A stretch of 48,891 bases of DNA from Streptomyces solincola (GTDB taxonomy: Bacteria; Actinomycetota; Actinomycetes; Streptomycetales; Streptomycetaceae). The DNA lies in the NCBI RefSeq assembly GCF_002982015.1, contig NZ_PVLV01000020.1:1-48891 (forward strand), in the 5' to 3' direction. Made by a program: the position numbers and the translations under genes. Positions 36,571-46,936 of the stretch are shown one piece after another (the first letter of the stretch is position 1; each line of letters begins with the position of its first letter). The notes beneath the pieces are model-generated. The model did not search any database and was not told the origin of the DNA. It saw only the letters and a list, made by a program, of their open reading frames with translations.

Positions 36571-38271
36571 TCAGAAAAGGCTGCGGGCGGCGAAGGTCAG
36601 GATGAGCTGCGGGTAGCCGGAGAGGGCGACGGCCGCGACGGTGGTGAGCACCAGGGCGGCGGCGAGCGGCAGCGGAACGGGGGCCGCGGAGTCCTTCGGC
36701 GGGGTGGAGGCCGGTGCGGGTGCCGTTGCCAAGGTGCCGTTTCCTGCCGTTGCCAAGGCGCCGTTTCCTGGGGCGGCTGCCGTTGCCGAGGCGCCGTTTC
36801 CGGGGCCGGCCGGCGTTGCCAGGACGGGCTCCGGGGAGGCCGCCGGGGCCGGGGCGCGGAAGAGGACGGCCGTCCAGCGCAGGTAGTAGTACAGGCCGAG
36901 CACCACGTTCACGGCCATGATGGCGGCTAGCCAGCCCAGCCCCGCGTCCACGGCCGCCGAGAAGACGGTCACCTTGGCGAACAGACCGATGATGCCCGGC
37001 GGCAGCCCCGCCAGGCAGAGCAGGAAGAAGGCCATGGCCAGGGCGGTGCCCGGACGGGCGGCGTACAGGCCGCGGAAGTCGGCGATCCGCTTGGCCGGGC
37101 GGGTCCGGGCCACCAGGGCGACCACGGTGAAGGCGCCGAGGTTCACGACCGCGTACATCAGGGCGTACGCGATGGTGGAGCCGATCGCTGCGGCGCCGGT
37201 GTACGCGGCGGCCGCGACCGGCACCAGGAGGTAGCCGGCCTGGCCGACGGACGACCAGGCGAGCAGGCGTACCGCGCTCAGCGCGCGGGTGGCGGACTGG
37301 CGCAGCGCGGCGAGGTTGCCCGCGGTCATGGTGAGCGCGGCGAGCACGGCGAGGGCGGGGCCCCAGACGTCCGCGTACGCCGGGAAGGCGACGACGGCGA
37401 CCAGCACCAGGCCGGTGAAGCCGACCGCCTTGCCGACCACGGACAGGTAGGCGGCGACCGGCAGCGGGGCGCCGGCGTAGGTGTCGGGCACCCAGAAGTG
37501 GAACGGCACCGCGGCCGTCTTGAAGGCGAAGCCGACCAGGGTGAGGGCGACGCCGGCCGTTGCCAGGGTTGCCAACTGGTCCGGCGCGTCCGGCAGCGCC
37601 TCGGCGATGCCGGTGAGGTGCAGGGTGCCGGTCACGGCGTAGACGAAGCTCGCCCCGAGCAGGGTGACGGCGGTCGCGGTGACCGAGGACAGGAAGAACT
37701 TCAGCGCGGCCTCGCCGGACAGCCGGTCGCCGCGGCGGAGGCCGACGAGCGCGAACGCGGGCAACGAGGCCACCTCCAGGGCGACGACCAGGGTTGCCAG
37801 GTCGCGCGAGGCGGGCAACAGGGCGGTGCCGGCGGTGGAGGACAGCAGCAGGAACCAGTACTCACCGGCCGGCAGGCCGCTCTCGCCGCGTCGCCCGGGC
37901 GCGGTCTCGGTGAGCGAGAGGAGGGCGGTCAGCAGGGCCCCGCCGAGCACCAGGAACTGCACGGCCAGGGTGAAGTGGTCGGCGGTGTAGCTACAGGTGG
38001 CGGGGTCGGTGGTGAGGCAGAAGGTGGAGCGGTCACCGGCCCGCAGCGGCAGCAGGGCGAGCATCGCGGCGGCCAGGCCGGCGATGGCCGCCCAGCCGAG
38101 CAGCCGCCGGCGCTCCGGCGGGACGAAGAGGTCGGCGACGAGGACCAGCAGGGCCACCGCGGCGGCGATGACCGGGGGCGCGACGGCCGTCCAGTCGACG
38201 GTCTGGACGAGGTCGGCGGGCGCCGCCGCGGCGTTGGCAACGGCTTGGGCGGCGGCCGTGGCGGCGGTCAC
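36571..38271 (-). CDS. nuoN: NADH-quinone oxidoreductase subunit N
   Basis: This 566-aa antiporter-like membrane subunit starts at GTG overlapping the nuoM stop. The conserved Glu of the channel is in ALEVASLPAFALVGLRRG, and Lys and Pro residues around AFKTAAVPFHFWVPDTY are retained. About residues 485-530 carry a low-complexity Gly/Asn/Ala/Thr insert (APGNGALATA-type units) coded by imperfect direct repeats at 36724-36805, outside the membrane. The last helix and GYPQLILTF-type C-terminus are intact. It is the distal gene of the nuo operon. Confidence 0.93.
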   Translation of the reverse strand: MTAATAAAQAVANAAAAPADLVQTVDWTAVAPPVIAAAVALLVLVADLFVPPERRRLLGWAAIAGLAAAMLALLPLRAGDRSTFCLTTDPATCSYTADHFTLAVQFLVLGGALLTALLSLTETAPGRRGESGLPAGEYWFLLLSSTAGTALLPASRDLATLVVALEVASLPAFALVGLRRGDRLSGEAALKFFLSSVTATAVTLLGASFVYAVTGTLHLTGIAEALPDAPDQLATLATAGVALTLVGFAFKTAAVPFHFWVPDTYAGAPLPVAAYLSVVGKAVGFTGLVLVAVVAFPAYADVWGPALAVLAALTMTAGNLAALRQSATRALSAVRLLAWSSVGQAGYLLVPVAAAAYTGAAAIGSTIAYALMYAVVNLGAFTVVALVARTRPAKRIADFRGLYAARPGTALAMAFFLLCLAGLPPGIIGLFAKVTVFSAAVDAGLGWLAAIMAVNVVLGLYYYLRWTAVLFRAPAPAASPEPVLATPAGPGNGASATAAAPGNGALATAGNGTLATAPAPASTPPKDSAAPVPLPLAAALVLTTVAAVALSGYPQLILTFAARSLF

Positions 38272-39950
38272 TGGTTGCCTCCTGCGAGGAGCTGCTGCAC
38301 GGCCGGGTCGGTGAGGCCGAGGAGGACGGCGGGCCACAGGCCGGCCAGGACGGTCAACGCGGCCAGCGGCGCCCAGGCGGCGGCCTCGTACGGCCGGATG
38401 TCGGCGAGTGGGGCGAAGACGGGAGCCCGCCGCGGGGCCGGATCGCGACCGGCTGCGGCATCGGAGGCGGGTGCGGGGCCCCCGGCCGTTTCCCGGTAGG
38501 TCTCCTGGGCGAGGGCGGCGGGTTCGCCGCCCATGCACAACCGGCGGACGACGACCAGCAGGTAGGCCGCGGTGAGCAGGGTGCCGAACGCGCCGACGGC
38601 GGTGAAGGTGAGGAAGGCCGGGCGGCTGAGCCCCTCGGCCGGCTGGAAGGCGCCGAAGAGGGCGAGCATCTCGCCCCAGAAGCCGGCCAGCCCGGGCAGG
38701 CCGAGCGAGGCGACGGCGGCGAACGCGAACAGGCCGCCCAGGCGCGGGGCGCGCCCGTAGAGCGCGGCGCCCGCGGCCCCGGCGAGGGTGTCCAGGTCGG
38801 CGCTGCCGTAGCGCTCCTTGACGGCTCCGACCAGGAAGAACAGCAGTCCGGTGATGAGGCCGTGGGCGATGTTGGCGAAGAGGGCGCCGTTGACTCCGGT
38901 GGGGGTCATGGTGGCGATGCCGAGGAGGACGAAGCCCATGTGGCCGACGGAGGAGTAGGCGATGAGCCGCTTGAGGTCGCCGCCCGCGCCGGTGCGGGCC
39001 AGGGAGAGGCAGGCGAGCGAGCCGTAGACGATGCCGATGACGGCGAGCGCGGCGAGGTAGGGGGCGAAGACCCGCATGCCGTCGGGCGCGATCGGCAGGA
39101 CGATGCGGACGAATCCGTAGGTGCCCATCTTCAGCAGGACGCCGGCCAGGAGCACCGAGCCGACGGTGGGGGCGGCGGTGTGGGCGTCCGGCAGCCAACT
39201 GTGCAGCGGCCACATCGGGGTCTTCACGGCCAGCCCGATCCCGATCGCCAGGACGGCGATGACCTGCACGGACACGGTGAGTGACCGGCCGTTGTCAGTG
39301 GCGAGTGCCACCATGTCGAATGTGCCCGCCCTCAGGCCGATGAGAAGCAGGCCGAGCAGCATGACGACCGAGCCGAGCAGCGTGTAGAGGATGAACCGCC
39401 AAGCCGCGGCCCGGCGGCCGGCGCCGCCCCAGCGGGCGATGAGGAAGTACATCGGGATGAGCACCATCTCGAACGCCAGGAAGAACAGCAGCAGGTCGAG
39501 GACGGCGAAGCTGGCCAGGGTGCCGGCTTCCAGGACGAGCAGGAGGGCGGTGAACGCCTTCGGGGAGGGGCCCGGGGGCGGCGAGAAGTAGCTGTGGAGC
39601 GCGCACAGGAAGGTCAGCAGCGCGGTCAGGACCACCAGGGGGAGGGAGATGCCGTCGATGCCGAGGTGGATGCGCACGTCCAGTGCGGGGATCCAGGGGA
39701 TGTCGGTGGTGGCCTGCATCCTGGACGGCTGGTGGTGGTCGAAGCCGAGCGCCAGGACGACGGCGGCGGCCAGCACGGCCCCGGTGACGGTCACGGCGTG
39801 GCGTCGCACGGCCTGGTCCGGGGACTTCCCCTTCAGTCCGGGCGGCGCCGGTAGCAGGGCGGCGGCCGCTCCCAGGAGCGGCCCGACGACGACGAACGCG
39901 AGGAGGAACTGCATCACGGACGGGCTGATATCGATCACGGCTCGGCTCAC
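38268..39950 (-). CDS. nuoM: NADH-quinone oxidoreductase subunit M
   Basis: This encodes 560 aa from GTG 39950, overlapping the nuoL stop by four bases. It is a 14-helix proton-pumping subunit with FEMVLIPMYFLIARWGG (conserved Glu), KTPMWPLHSWLPDAHTAAPT (Lys and substrate-facing loop) and KMGTYGFVRI. Slightly longer than usual, with an extra C-terminal Ala/Glu/Arg-rich cytosolic loop before the final helices (about 495-525). Translation is coupled to both neighbours. Confidence 0.94.
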   Translation of the reverse strand: MSRAVIDISPSVMQFLLAFVVVGPLLGAAAALLPAPPGLKGKSPDQAVRRHAVTVTGAVLAAAVVLALGFDHHQPSRMQATTDIPWIPALDVRIHLGIDGISLPLVVLTALLTFLCALHSYFSPPPGPSPKAFTALLLVLEAGTLASFAVLDLLLFFLAFEMVLIPMYFLIARWGGAGRRAAAWRFILYTLLGSVVMLLGLLLIGLRAGTFDMVALATDNGRSLTVSVQVIAVLAIGIGLAVKTPMWPLHSWLPDAHTAAPTVGSVLLAGVLLKMGTYGFVRIVLPIAPDGMRVFAPYLAALAVIGIVYGSLACLSLARTGAGGDLKRLIAYSSVGHMGFVLLGIATMTPTGVNGALFANIAHGLITGLLFFLVGAVKERYGSADLDTLAGAAGAALYGRAPRLGGLFAFAAVASLGLPGLAGFWGEMLALFGAFQPAEGLSRPAFLTFTAVGAFGTLLTAAYLLVVVRRLCMGGEPAALAQETYRETAGGPAPASDAAAGRDPAPRRAPVFAPLADIRPYEAAAWAPLAALTVLAGLWPAVLLGLTDPAVQQLLAGGNQ

Positions 39951-41965
39951 GATCCGGCGTTGACGTGGGCAAGGACGACGGCGGCGACCGCCAGGGCCGT
40001 GGAGCCGGCCAGCAGCACGATGAGATAGGTCTGCACGTTGCCGGTCTGGGCGCGGCGGACGGTCCAGCCGAGCAGCCGTGAGCCGGCGCCCGCGCCGCGG
40101 ACGTAGGTCTCCACCACCTCGCGGTCGAGGAAGGCGACCAGCGAGGCGGCGGCCCGGACGGGCCGGACGAACAGGGCCGTGTAGACGGCGTCCAGGTGGA
40201 AGCCGGCGGCGGCCGGGCGGTGCAGCGGGCCGAGCAGCAGCCGTCCGGGGTCGGCCGGGTCGGGGGCGGCGGCGATGTCCCCGTAGGCGGGGGTGTGGGT
40301 GGCGATGGCCTCCGCCTCGGAGACGGCCGGCTCGGCGTCCGGGTGGGCGGCGACCGCGCCCAGCGGGCTGCGGCCGGCGCGTGCGGTGGTGTGCCGCCAG
40401 GTCGCGTAGGTGACCAGCGCGCCGACGAGGGCGACGCCGGTGCCGAGGACGGCGGTGGTGGTGGTCGGGGTCAGCGGGTGCCCGTCGAACCAGTCGGGCA
40501 GCAGCGGCGCGGCCAGTCCGAAGGCGAGGGAGGGGAGGGCGAGGACCCACAGGACGGCGTTCATGGCGAGCGGCTGGCGGCCGTGGTCGGGGGCTTCGGC
40601 GCCGTGGCCGCGGAAGGCCAGCAGCCACAGCCGGGTCGCGTAGGCGGCCGTGAGGACGGCGGTGAGCAGACCGGAGACCAGCACGATCCAGCCGGCGCCG
40701 GCCGGGACGGCGGCCGCCTCACCGAGGGCGGTGGGCTCCCCGAGCGCGGTGTGCTCGGCGGCCACCAGGACGGCCTCCTTGGAGAAGAAGCCGGCGAACG
40801 GCGGGATGGCGGCGAGCGCCAGCAGGGCGAGCGTCATCGTCCAGTAGGCGTCCGGGATACGGCGGGCCAGGCCGCGCATCCGGGACATGGCGGCCAGCGA
40901 GTTGGTGCCGGCGGCGTGGATGACCACACCGGCGGCGAGGAACAGCAGCGCCTTGAAGGCGCCGTGCGCGAGGAGGTGGAAGACGGCGGCGCCGCGGTCC
41001 CCGACGGCCAGGGCGCCGGTCATGTAGCCGAGCTGGCCGATGGTCGAGTAGGCGAGCACCCGTTTGATGTCGTCCTGGGCGAGCGCGCAGACCCCGGAGC
41101 CGACCATGGTGATCGCGGCGAGCACGGCGAGCACGATCAGCGCGGCCGCCGAGGCGGCGAAGACGGGAAGGAGCCGGGCCACGACGTAGACGCCGGCCGC
41201 GACCATGGTGGCGGCGTGGATCAGCGCGGAGACCGGGGTGGGGCCGGCCATCGCGTCGGGCAGCCAGGTGTGCAGCGGGAACTGCGCCGACTTGCCGGCC
41301 ACCCCGGCGAGCAGCAGCAGCGCCGTGATCGTGGGGTGGTCGAGCCGGCCGTCGGCCACCGCTTCCAGGATGCCGGTGATGCGGAAGGTGCCGGTGTCGG
41401 CGGCGAGCGCGAACAGACCGATGAGGAAGGGGACGTCGCCGAGCTTGGTGACCAGGAACGCCTTCAGGGAGGCCGCCCGGGCCTGCGGGGTCTCCCAGTA
41501 GTGGCCGACCAGGAAGTACGAGCAGATGCCCATGACCTCCCAGCCGACCAGCAGCACCATCAGGTCGCCGGAGTAGACGACGAGCAGCATCGCGGAGGTG
41601 AACAGCGACACCAGTGCGGCGTAGGAGGGGTAGCGGGGGTCGTCGCGCAGGTAGGCCGTGGAGTAGATCTGCACGCAGGAGGCGACCAGGGTGACCAGCA
41701 CGGCGGTCAGCGCCGCGAAGCCGTCCAGGTGCAGGGCCAGGTCGACCGGGACGGAGCCGGTGGGCGTGAGCCGGGTGGCGGCGTCGATCGCCGGGCCGCC
41801 GCCCTGGCGTACGGCGACCGTGACGGCCAGGCCGAGCGCGGCGAGCACGGGCACCACGGCCAGCGGCCGCACGAAGCCGGGCGCGGTGCGGCCCAGCAGC
41901 AGTCCGGCGGCCGCGGCGAGGAACGGAAGGAGGGGGACGAGGACGGCCAGGGTCGTGGTGGTCAC
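39947..41965 (-). CDS. nuoL: NADH-quinone oxidoreductase subunit L
   Basis: This encodes 672 aa from GTG 41965, overlapping the nuoK stop. It has the antiporter fold with [17 protein letters not shown] (conserved Glu), [27 protein letters not shown] and [15 protein letters not shown]. The C-terminal lateral helix region is present (about 560-672), so the arm that ties the three antiporter-like subunits is intact. No missing charged residue was noticed. Confidence 0.95.
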   Translation of the reverse strand: MTTTTLAVLVPLLPFLAAAAGLLLGRTAPGFVRPLAVVPVLAALGLAVTVAVRQGGGPAIDAATRLTPTGSVPVDLALHLDGFAALTAVLVTLVASCVQIYSTAYLRDDPRYPSYAALVSLFTSAMLLVVYSGDLMVLLVGWEVMGICSYFLVGHYWETPQARAASLKAFLVTKLGDVPFLIGLFALAADTGTFRITGILEAVADGRLDHPTITALLLLAGVAGKSAQFPLHTWLPDAMAGPTPVSALIHAATMVAAGVYVVARLLPVFAASAAALIVLAVLAAITMVGSGVCALAQDDIKRVLAYSTIGQLGYMTGALAVGDRGAAVFHLLAHGAFKALLFLAAGVVIHAAGTNSLAAMSRMRGLARRIPDAYWTMTLALLALAAIPPFAGFFSKEAVLVAAEHTALGEPTALGEAAAVPAGAGWIVLVSGLLTAVLTAAYATRLWLLAFRGHGAEAPDHGRQPLAMNAVLWVLALPSLAFGLAAPLLPDWFDGHPLTPTTTTAVLGTGVALVGALVTYATWRHTTARAGRSPLGAVAAHPDAEPAVSEAEAIATHTPAYGDIAAAPDPADPGRLLLGPLHRPAAAGFHLDAVYTALFVRPVRAAASLVAFLDREVVETYVRGAGAGSRLLGWTVRRAQTGNVQTYLIVLLAGSTALAVAAVVLAHVNAGS

Positions 41966-42411
41966 GCGGTGGCCTCGGCCTTCTCGCCGGCCGCCCGGCC
42001 GGGGTCGTCGGGGTCGGGGTCGCCGGAGTCGGCGTCGCCTGCCGGGCCTCCCGGGGCGTCCGTGTCCGGGTCGGTCGCGCGCAGGGCGCTGGAGAGCGGG
42101 GGTCGCGGCTCGGCGGTGTCGCGCAGGCGGTCGACGTCGGAGGTGGCGCGGTTGCGGTAGACCATCAGCACGATGGCCAGGCCGATGCCGATCTCCGCGG
42201 CGGCGATGGCGATGGTGAAGAGGGTGAGCGCCTGCCCGGCGTGCAGGGTGTCGCGGAGCCAGACGTCGAAGGCGACGAGGTTGAGGTTGACCGCGTTGAG
42301 CATCAGCTCGACGGACATCAGGACCAGGATGGCGTTGCGGCGCGCGAGCACCCCGTAGAGCCCGGTGCAGAACAGCAGCGCGGCGAGGACCGCCGGATAG
42401 GCGAGGTGCAT
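41962..42411 (-). CDS. nuoK: NADH-quinone oxidoreductase subunit K
   Basis: This encodes 149 aa. Three membrane helices hold the two conserved Glu residues ([14 protein letters not shown] and [17 protein letters not shown]). The ~50 residues after about position 97 form a Pro/Asp/Gly-rich cytosolic tail ([22 protein letters not shown]) absent from E. coli NuoK. It begins one base inside the nuoJ stop (TGATG). Confidence 0.94.
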   Translation of the reverse strand: MHLAYPAVLAALLFCTGLYGVLARRNAILVLMSVELMLNAVNLNLVAFDVWLRDTLHAGQALTLFTIAIAAAEIGIGLAIVLMVYRNRATSDVDRLRDTAEPRPPLSSALRATDPDTDAPGGPAGDADSGDPDPDDPGRAAGEKAEATA

Positions 42412-42998
42412 CAGCGGTCCTTCCGGGGCGGGGCGGCCTGGTCGCCGCCGGCGTCGGCCCCGTCGCGGCGGGAGAGCACGATGGCCCCGACCAGCGCGGC
42501 GAGGAGGAGGACCGACAGCGCCTCGAAGGGCAGCACCCAGTGCCGGAACAGGATCTCGCCGGAGACCCGGGTGGAGCCCTGGGCGGGGCCGTCGAGGTCG
42601 ATCCAGGTGGCGCGGAAGGCGTCGACCACCACCCACACCAGGGCGGCGGCCGCGGCGACGGCCACCGCGAGCGCGGCCGGGCGGTTGCCCGAGTCGGCGT
42701 CCGGGGAGCGGCCGATCGGGGCCCTGGTGAGCATCAGCCCGAACAGGAGGAGGACGACCACGGAACCGACGTAGATCAGCACCTGCACCCAGGCGATGAA
42801 CTCGGCCGTCAGCAGCAGGTACTCGACGGCGAGCCCGCCGAGGGCGACCACCAGCCAGAGCGCGGCGTGCACCAGGTGCCGGGTGGTGACGGTGAGCACG
42901 GCCGCCCCGAGGGTGACGACGCCGACCAGGAGGAAGGCGATCTCGACGCCGGTCGGCGAGAGGAAGCCGTGCGCGGCGGCCGCGGCGAGCGGGCTCAC
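42411..42998 (-). CDS. nuoJ: NADH-quinone oxidoreductase subunit J
   Basis: This encodes 195 aa from GTG 42998, overlapping the nuoI stop by four bases. Five predicted membrane helices include the conserved helix with [20 protein letters not shown], whose pi-bulge Tyr in IYVG is a hallmark of NuoJ. The C-terminus is basic and disordered. It lies in the membrane arm next to NuoH and NuoK. Confidence 0.93.
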   Translation of the reverse strand: MSPLAAAAAHGFLSPTGVEIAFLLVGVVTLGAAVLTVTTRHLVHAALWLVVALGGLAVEYLLLTAEFIAWVQVLIYVGSVVVLLLFGLMLTRAPIGRSPDADSGNRPAALAVAVAAAAALVWVVVDAFRATWIDLDGPAQGSTRVSGEILFRHWVLPFEALSVLLLAALVGAIVLSRRDGADAGGDQAAPPRKDR

Positions 42999-43651
42999 TC
43001 TTCGCCCCTCTCGGTCCGCGGGGCGTCCGCCGCTTCCGGAGCGGCGTCTTCGACGGCTGCCCCGTGTGCGTCCGTCGCCTCCCGGGCTGCGGCTGCTTCC
43101 TGGGCCGCCGCCTCGGCTGCCGCGGCCTCCGCGGCGGCGAGCTTGTCGGCGGCCTTGCGCGCGGCGGCGACCTCCTTGGGCTCCTCCGCGCCCGGGTCCA
43201 GCGCCGGCGGCTCGGGCACGGTCCACATCCACTCGCGCAGCTTGTCCCGCTCGTGTGTCAGCTCGTGGATGTCGGTCTCCGCGTACTCGAACTCCGGCGA
43301 CCAGAACAGCGCGTCGAAAGGACACACCTCGATGCAGATACCGCAGTACATGCACAGGGCGAAGTCGATGGCGAACCGGTCGAGGACGTTGCGGCTGCGC
43401 TCACGGCCGCCCGGGGTGGCGGCCGGCACCGTCTCCTTGTGGGAGTCGATGTAGATGCACCAGTCGGGGCACTCGCGGGCGCAGAGCATGCAGACGGTGC
43501 AGTTCTCCTCGAACAGCCCGATCACCCCGCGGGTGCGGGGCGGCAGTTCGGGCTGGGCGTCCGGGTACTGCGCGGTGTGGCTCCTGCGCGTCATCGTCCG
43601 CAGGGTGACGGCCAGCCCCTTGGCCAGGCCGGAGCCGGGGATCGGAGGCAC
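42995..43651 (-). CDS. nuoI: NADH-quinone oxidoreductase subunit I (2x[4Fe-4S])
   Basis: This encodes 218 aa from GTG 43651. Two ferredoxin motifs, [12 protein letters not shown] and [12 protein letters not shown], bind clusters N6a and N6b that pass electrons towards NuoB. From about residue 150 it carries an Ala/Glu-rich helical tail ([19 protein letters not shown]) not found in E. coli NuoI. It overlaps the nuoH stop by one base. Both clusters are complete, so the subunit should be electron-competent. Confidence 0.95.
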   Translation of the reverse strand: MPPIPGSGLAKGLAVTLRTMTRRSHTAQYPDAQPELPPRTRGVIGLFEENCTVCMLCARECPDWCIYIDSHKETVPAATPGGRERSRNVLDRFAIDFALCMYCGICIEVCPFDALFWSPEFEYAETDIHELTHERDKLREWMWTVPEPPALDPGAEEPKEVAAARKAADKLAAAEAAAAEAAAQEAAAAREATDAHGAAVEDAAPEAADAPRTERGEE

Positions 43652-44619
43652 TACTGGATCACCACCTTGACGACGCCGGTGAGGGCGATCTGGGCGAGGG
43701 CGAGCGGGACGAGCGTGGTCCAGGCGAGTCGCTGCAACTGGTCCTCCCGCAGCCGCGGGTAGCTGACCCGCAGCCAGATGACCACGAAGGCCAGCACGGC
43801 GGTCTTCAGCAGGGTCCACAGCCAGCCGAGCCCGTCCGCGCCCAGCGGGCCGTGCCAGCCGCCGAGGAAGAGGACGGTGGTCAGCCCGCACAGCACCACG
43901 ATGCCCGCGTACTCGGCGAGCAGGAACAGCGCGAAGCGCAGGCCGGTGTACTCGGTGTACGCGCCGAAGATGATCTCCGAGTCGGCCACCGGCATGTCGA
44001 ACGGGGGCCGCTGGAGCTCTGCCAGGCCGGCGACGAAGAAGACCAGCGCGCCGGTGATCTGCCAGGGCAGCCACCACCACTCGAAGGCGTCCACGATGCC
44101 GGGCAGCGACACGGTGCCCGCGGCCATCGCGACCGAGGCCGCGGCGAGCAGCATCGGCAGCTCGTAGGCGAGGAGCTGGGCGGCGGTGCGCAGGCCGCCG
44201 AGGAGGGAGAACTTGTTGGCGGACGCCCAGCCCGCCATCAGCGAGCCGAGGACGCCGACGCCCATCACGGCCAGCACGAAGAAGATCCCGGCGTCGACCA
44301 CCTGGCCGACCGCGCCCTCGCCGGGCCCGATCGGGATGGCGACCAGCACCAGAAGGTACGGGAGGAGGGCGACGGCCGGGGCGAGCTGGAAGACGCGGCG
44401 GTCGGCGTCGGCCGGCACCACGTCCTCCTTCTGCGCGAACTTCACGCCGTCGGCGACCAACTGGGCCCAGCCGTGGAAGCCGCCCGCGTACATCGGGCCG
44501 AGCCGACCCTGCATATGGGCCATGACCTTGTGTTCCGTCTGGCCGACCACGAGCGGCAGCACCAGGAAGACGGCGAACACGACGAGCAGCCGCAGGGCGA
44601 TGTCGAGTGCGTCGCTCAC
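43651..44619 (-). CDS. nuoH: NADH-quinone oxidoreductase subunit H
   Basis: This encodes 322 aa from GTG 44619, overlapping the nuoC stop. It is the membrane subunit that forms the quinone chamber roof and E-channel: [20 protein letters not shown] and YTEYTGLRF preserve the acidic loop, and [20 protein letters not shown] the helix ahead of it. The quinone-site residues are there although the partner NuoD is not encoded in this operon. Confidence 0.94.
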   Translation of the reverse strand: MSDALDIALRLLVVFAVFLVLPLVVGQTEHKVMAHMQGRLGPMYAGGFHGWAQLVADGVKFAQKEDVVPADADRRVFQLAPAVALLPYLLVLVAIPIGPGEGAVGQVVDAGIFFVLAVMGVGVLGSLMAGWASANKFSLLGGLRTAAQLLAYELPMLLAAASVAMAAGTVSLPGIVDAFEWWWLPWQITGALVFFVAGLAELQRPPFDMPVADSEIIFGAYTEYTGLRFALFLLAEYAGIVVLCGLTTVLFLGGWHGPLGADGLGWLWTLLKTAVLAFVVIWLRVSYPRLREDQLQRLAWTTLVPLALAQIALTGVVKVVIQ

Positions 44620-46292
44620 GCGTCGGTGTCTCCTTCTTGGTCTTTCCCGTTCCGCGGGGCCTCGCCCGATGTCCGGGACTCGTCGGCCTGTCCCTCGGCC
44701 CCGCGCTCCTCCTTCGGCGTCCGGCCGGACTCCGGCTGGTCGTCGAAGGCCGGGCGCGGGTTGTTCCAAGGAGCGTCCGAGCTGCGGGTACGCGGTGTGG
44801 CGGACGTCCCCCTCGGCGCGTCCCCGGAGGCGGCGGCCGGCTTACCCGACGCACCCGACCCAGGCGAGGGAGGCGACTCGGGTGACTCCGGCGACTCCGG
44901 CGCTGTGCTCCCGGTTTCGGCGTCCGCTGCCGGGGCGTCCGCAGGGCTGCGGGCGGCCCCAGGGTCGGCGGATCCGGCGTCCTTGCGGGCTGCCCCGGCG
45001 TCCCCGGCCCCGGGGTCCGCGGCCCCGGGGTCCGCGGCCCCGGGGTCCGCGGCTCGGGCGGGCCCATGGCTGCGGGCGGCCCCAGGGGCAGCGGATCCGG
45101 CGTCGCTACGGGCGGTCCCGGCGCCCGCGGCCCCGGCGTCCGGGGCTCGGGCGGCACGCTGACTGGCCGAGCCCGCGCCGGCGCTGCGGTTTCGGCGAGG
45201 GCTGGCCGGGGCCGACACGTCCGGGCCGGCCGCGGCGGCGCCCGCCCCGGTGACCTCGCCCTTCCCGGTGCCCTCGCCGGTGCCGGCGGCGTCACGCGGG
45301 CCCGCGGCGGCACCCGAGCCCGCACCCGTCGGCGTACCGCCGGAGGTGTCCGGGGCCGTCTGGCTGGCCGAGCCTTCCGAGGCGCGCCGGTTGCGGCGCG
45401 GACGAGGGGCGTCGGGCGCCCCCGCCCGTCCGGGCGCGGAAGTCCCGGTGGCCGGCGTGGTGGTGCCCTCGGCTGCGCTCGCCGGGGCTTGGGGGGCGGC
45501 GGCCGGCGTACCCGTCGTCCGGTCGCCGCCGGTGGGCGGCGGGGTGCCGGGTGCTGCCGGCGTCTCCGGGACTTCGGGGGCGGCGGTCTGGCCGACCGAG
45601 CCCTCGGCGGCCGTCCGGGCGCGCCGTACGGGACGATCGCCGGCGGCGCGAGCGGGTCGGTCGCCCGCGGCACGAGCGGGACGGTCCCGCGTCGGACGGG
45701 CCGGGGCGGGCGGGAGCTGGCCCTTGAGCGGGCCCCACTCGTTGGGGTCGGGAACACCCGGCGGCAGCATCTGGCGCCGCTTCGGGCCGCCGTGCTCCGA
45801 CTCGCCCGGCTCCTTCGCGCCGGGCCACGCCTTGGCGACCCGGGCCGCCAGCACGAAGTCCTTGCGGAGCGGGTGGCCCTCGAAGTTCTCCGGCAGCAGC
45901 AGCGGTACGAGGTGGGGGTGGCCGGTGAAGACGACACCGAACATCTCGTGCGTCTCGCGCTCGTGCCAGGCGGCCCCCGCGTAGACGCCGACGGCGCTCG
46001 GCAGTTCGGGGGCGGCGTGCGGGACGGTCGTGCGCAGCATCAGCCGCCGCACCCGGCCGCCATCGAGGGCGGCGAGGTGCGCGCAGACGCGGAAGCCGGT
46101 GGCGGGTTCGTCCACCGCGCTCAGCCAGTCGAAGTAGCTGCAGCCCAGTTCGGTGCGGGCGGTCTCCAGGGCGGTCGTCCACTCGGTGGGCGGGACGTCC
46201 ACCGTCAGCAGGTCGTAGGCCTGCTCGGCGGTGGCCTCCGGGCCGAAGACCTCGGTGACGGCGTCCGGGAGCAGGTCGTGGCGGGAGCTCAC
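44616..46292 (-). CDS. nuoC: NADH-quinone oxidoreductase subunit C with long disordered tail
   Basis: This encodes 558 aa from GTG 46292, overlapping the nuoB stop. Residues 1-195 are a complete 30-kDa subunit, with the signature [20 protein letters not shown] near 109-126 and [15 protein letters not shown] near 132-146. The remaining ~360 residues are a Pro/Ala/Gly/Ser/Thr-rich, low-complexity extension with units such as DRPARAAG and [10 protein letters not shown] in tandem. Family members normally stop near 200-250 aa. The tail has no NuoD domain, so it is not a NuoCD fusion. Confidence 0.93.
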   Translation of the reverse strand: MSSRHDLLPDAVTEVFGPEATAEQAYDLLTVDVPPTEWTTALETARTELGCSYFDWLSAVDEPATGFRVCAHLAALDGGRVRRLMLRTTVPHAAPELPSAVGVYAGAAWHERETHEMFGVVFTGHPHLVPLLLPENFEGHPLRKDFVLAARVAKAWPGAKEPGESEHGGPKRRQMLPPGVPDPNEWGPLKGQLPPAPARPTRDRPARAAGDRPARAAGDRPVRRARTAAEGSVGQTAAPEVPETPAAPGTPPPTGGDRTTGTPAAAPQAPASAAEGTTTPATGTSAPGRAGAPDAPRPRRNRRASEGSASQTAPDTSGGTPTGAGSGAAAGPRDAAGTGEGTGKGEVTGAGAAAAGPDVSAPASPRRNRSAGAGSASQRAARAPDAGAAGAGTARSDAGSAAPGAARSHGPARAADPGAADPGAADPGAGDAGAARKDAGSADPGAARSPADAPAADAETGSTAPESPESPESPPSPGSGASGKPAAASGDAPRGTSATPRTRSSDAPWNNPRPAFDDQPESGRTPKEERGAEGQADESRTSGEAPRNGKDQEGDTDA

Positions 46293-46936
46293 GGCGTACC
46301 TCCCGCGGGCGGCGGCGTCAGAGCGCTGCGGAGGCTGTCGACGGAGGACGGCGGCCGGCCGGCGCGGCCGTAGCGCTCGCCGAGGGACTCGCGGGCGATC
46401 TTCTCCTGGAGCTTGAGGATGCCCTGGAGCAGCGCCTCGGGCCGCGGCGGGCAGCCCGGCACGTACACGTCGACGGGGATGATCTGGTCGACGCCCTTGG
46501 TGACGGAGTAGGAGTCCCAGTAGGGGCCGCCGCAGTTGGAGCAGGCCCCGAAGGAGATGACGTACTTGGGCTCCGGCATCTGCTCGTACAGCCGCCGGAC
46601 CGCGGGCGCCATCTTGTCGGTGACCGTCCCGGACACCACCATCAGGTCCGCCTGGCGCGGTCCGGGCGCGAACGGGATCACGCCGAGCCGGATGAAGTCG
46701 TGGCGGGCCATCGAGGCGGCGATGAACTCGATCGCGCAGCAGGCCAGCCCGAAGTTGAACACCCACAGGCTGTACCGGCGGCCCCAGTTGAGGACCACCT
46801 TCATCGGCTCGGGGGCGAGCCGGGACAGCACGCCGAGCCGGCCGCCGCCCGCGGCTGAGGGGAGCTGGGGCTCGGGGAGGTCGACCGGGGCGGCCGGGGT
46901 GCCGGGAGTGGTCGGGTTCTGCGGGGTCACGTCCAT
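46289..46936 (-). CDS. nuoB: NADH-quinone oxidoreductase subunit B (cluster N2)
   Basis: This encodes 215 aa from ATG 46936, ten bases inside the end of nuoA. The four ligands of terminal cluster N2 are present: Cys66 and Cys67 in GLACCAIE, Cys132 in GACSNC and Cys162 in PGCPPRPE. The N-terminal ~30 residues are a Pro/Thr-rich extension. It transfers electrons to quinone at the NuoB-NuoD interface; NuoD must come from elsewhere. Confidence 0.96.
   Translation of the reverse strand: MDVTPQNPTTPGTPAAPVDLPEPQLPSAAGGGRLGVLSRLAPEPMKVVLNWGRRYSLWVFNFGLACCAIEFIAASMARHDFIRLGVIPFAPGPRQADLMVVSGTVTDKMAPAVRRLYEQMPEPKYVISFGACSNCGGPYWDSYSVTKGVDQIIPVDVYVPGCPPRPEALLQGILKLQEKIARESLGERYGRAGRPPSSVDSLRSALTPPPAGGTP

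Noticed and set aside
44616..46292. NuoCD fusion
   Set aside because: The extension after residue ~195 is low-complexity sequence with no 49-kDa subunit motifs.
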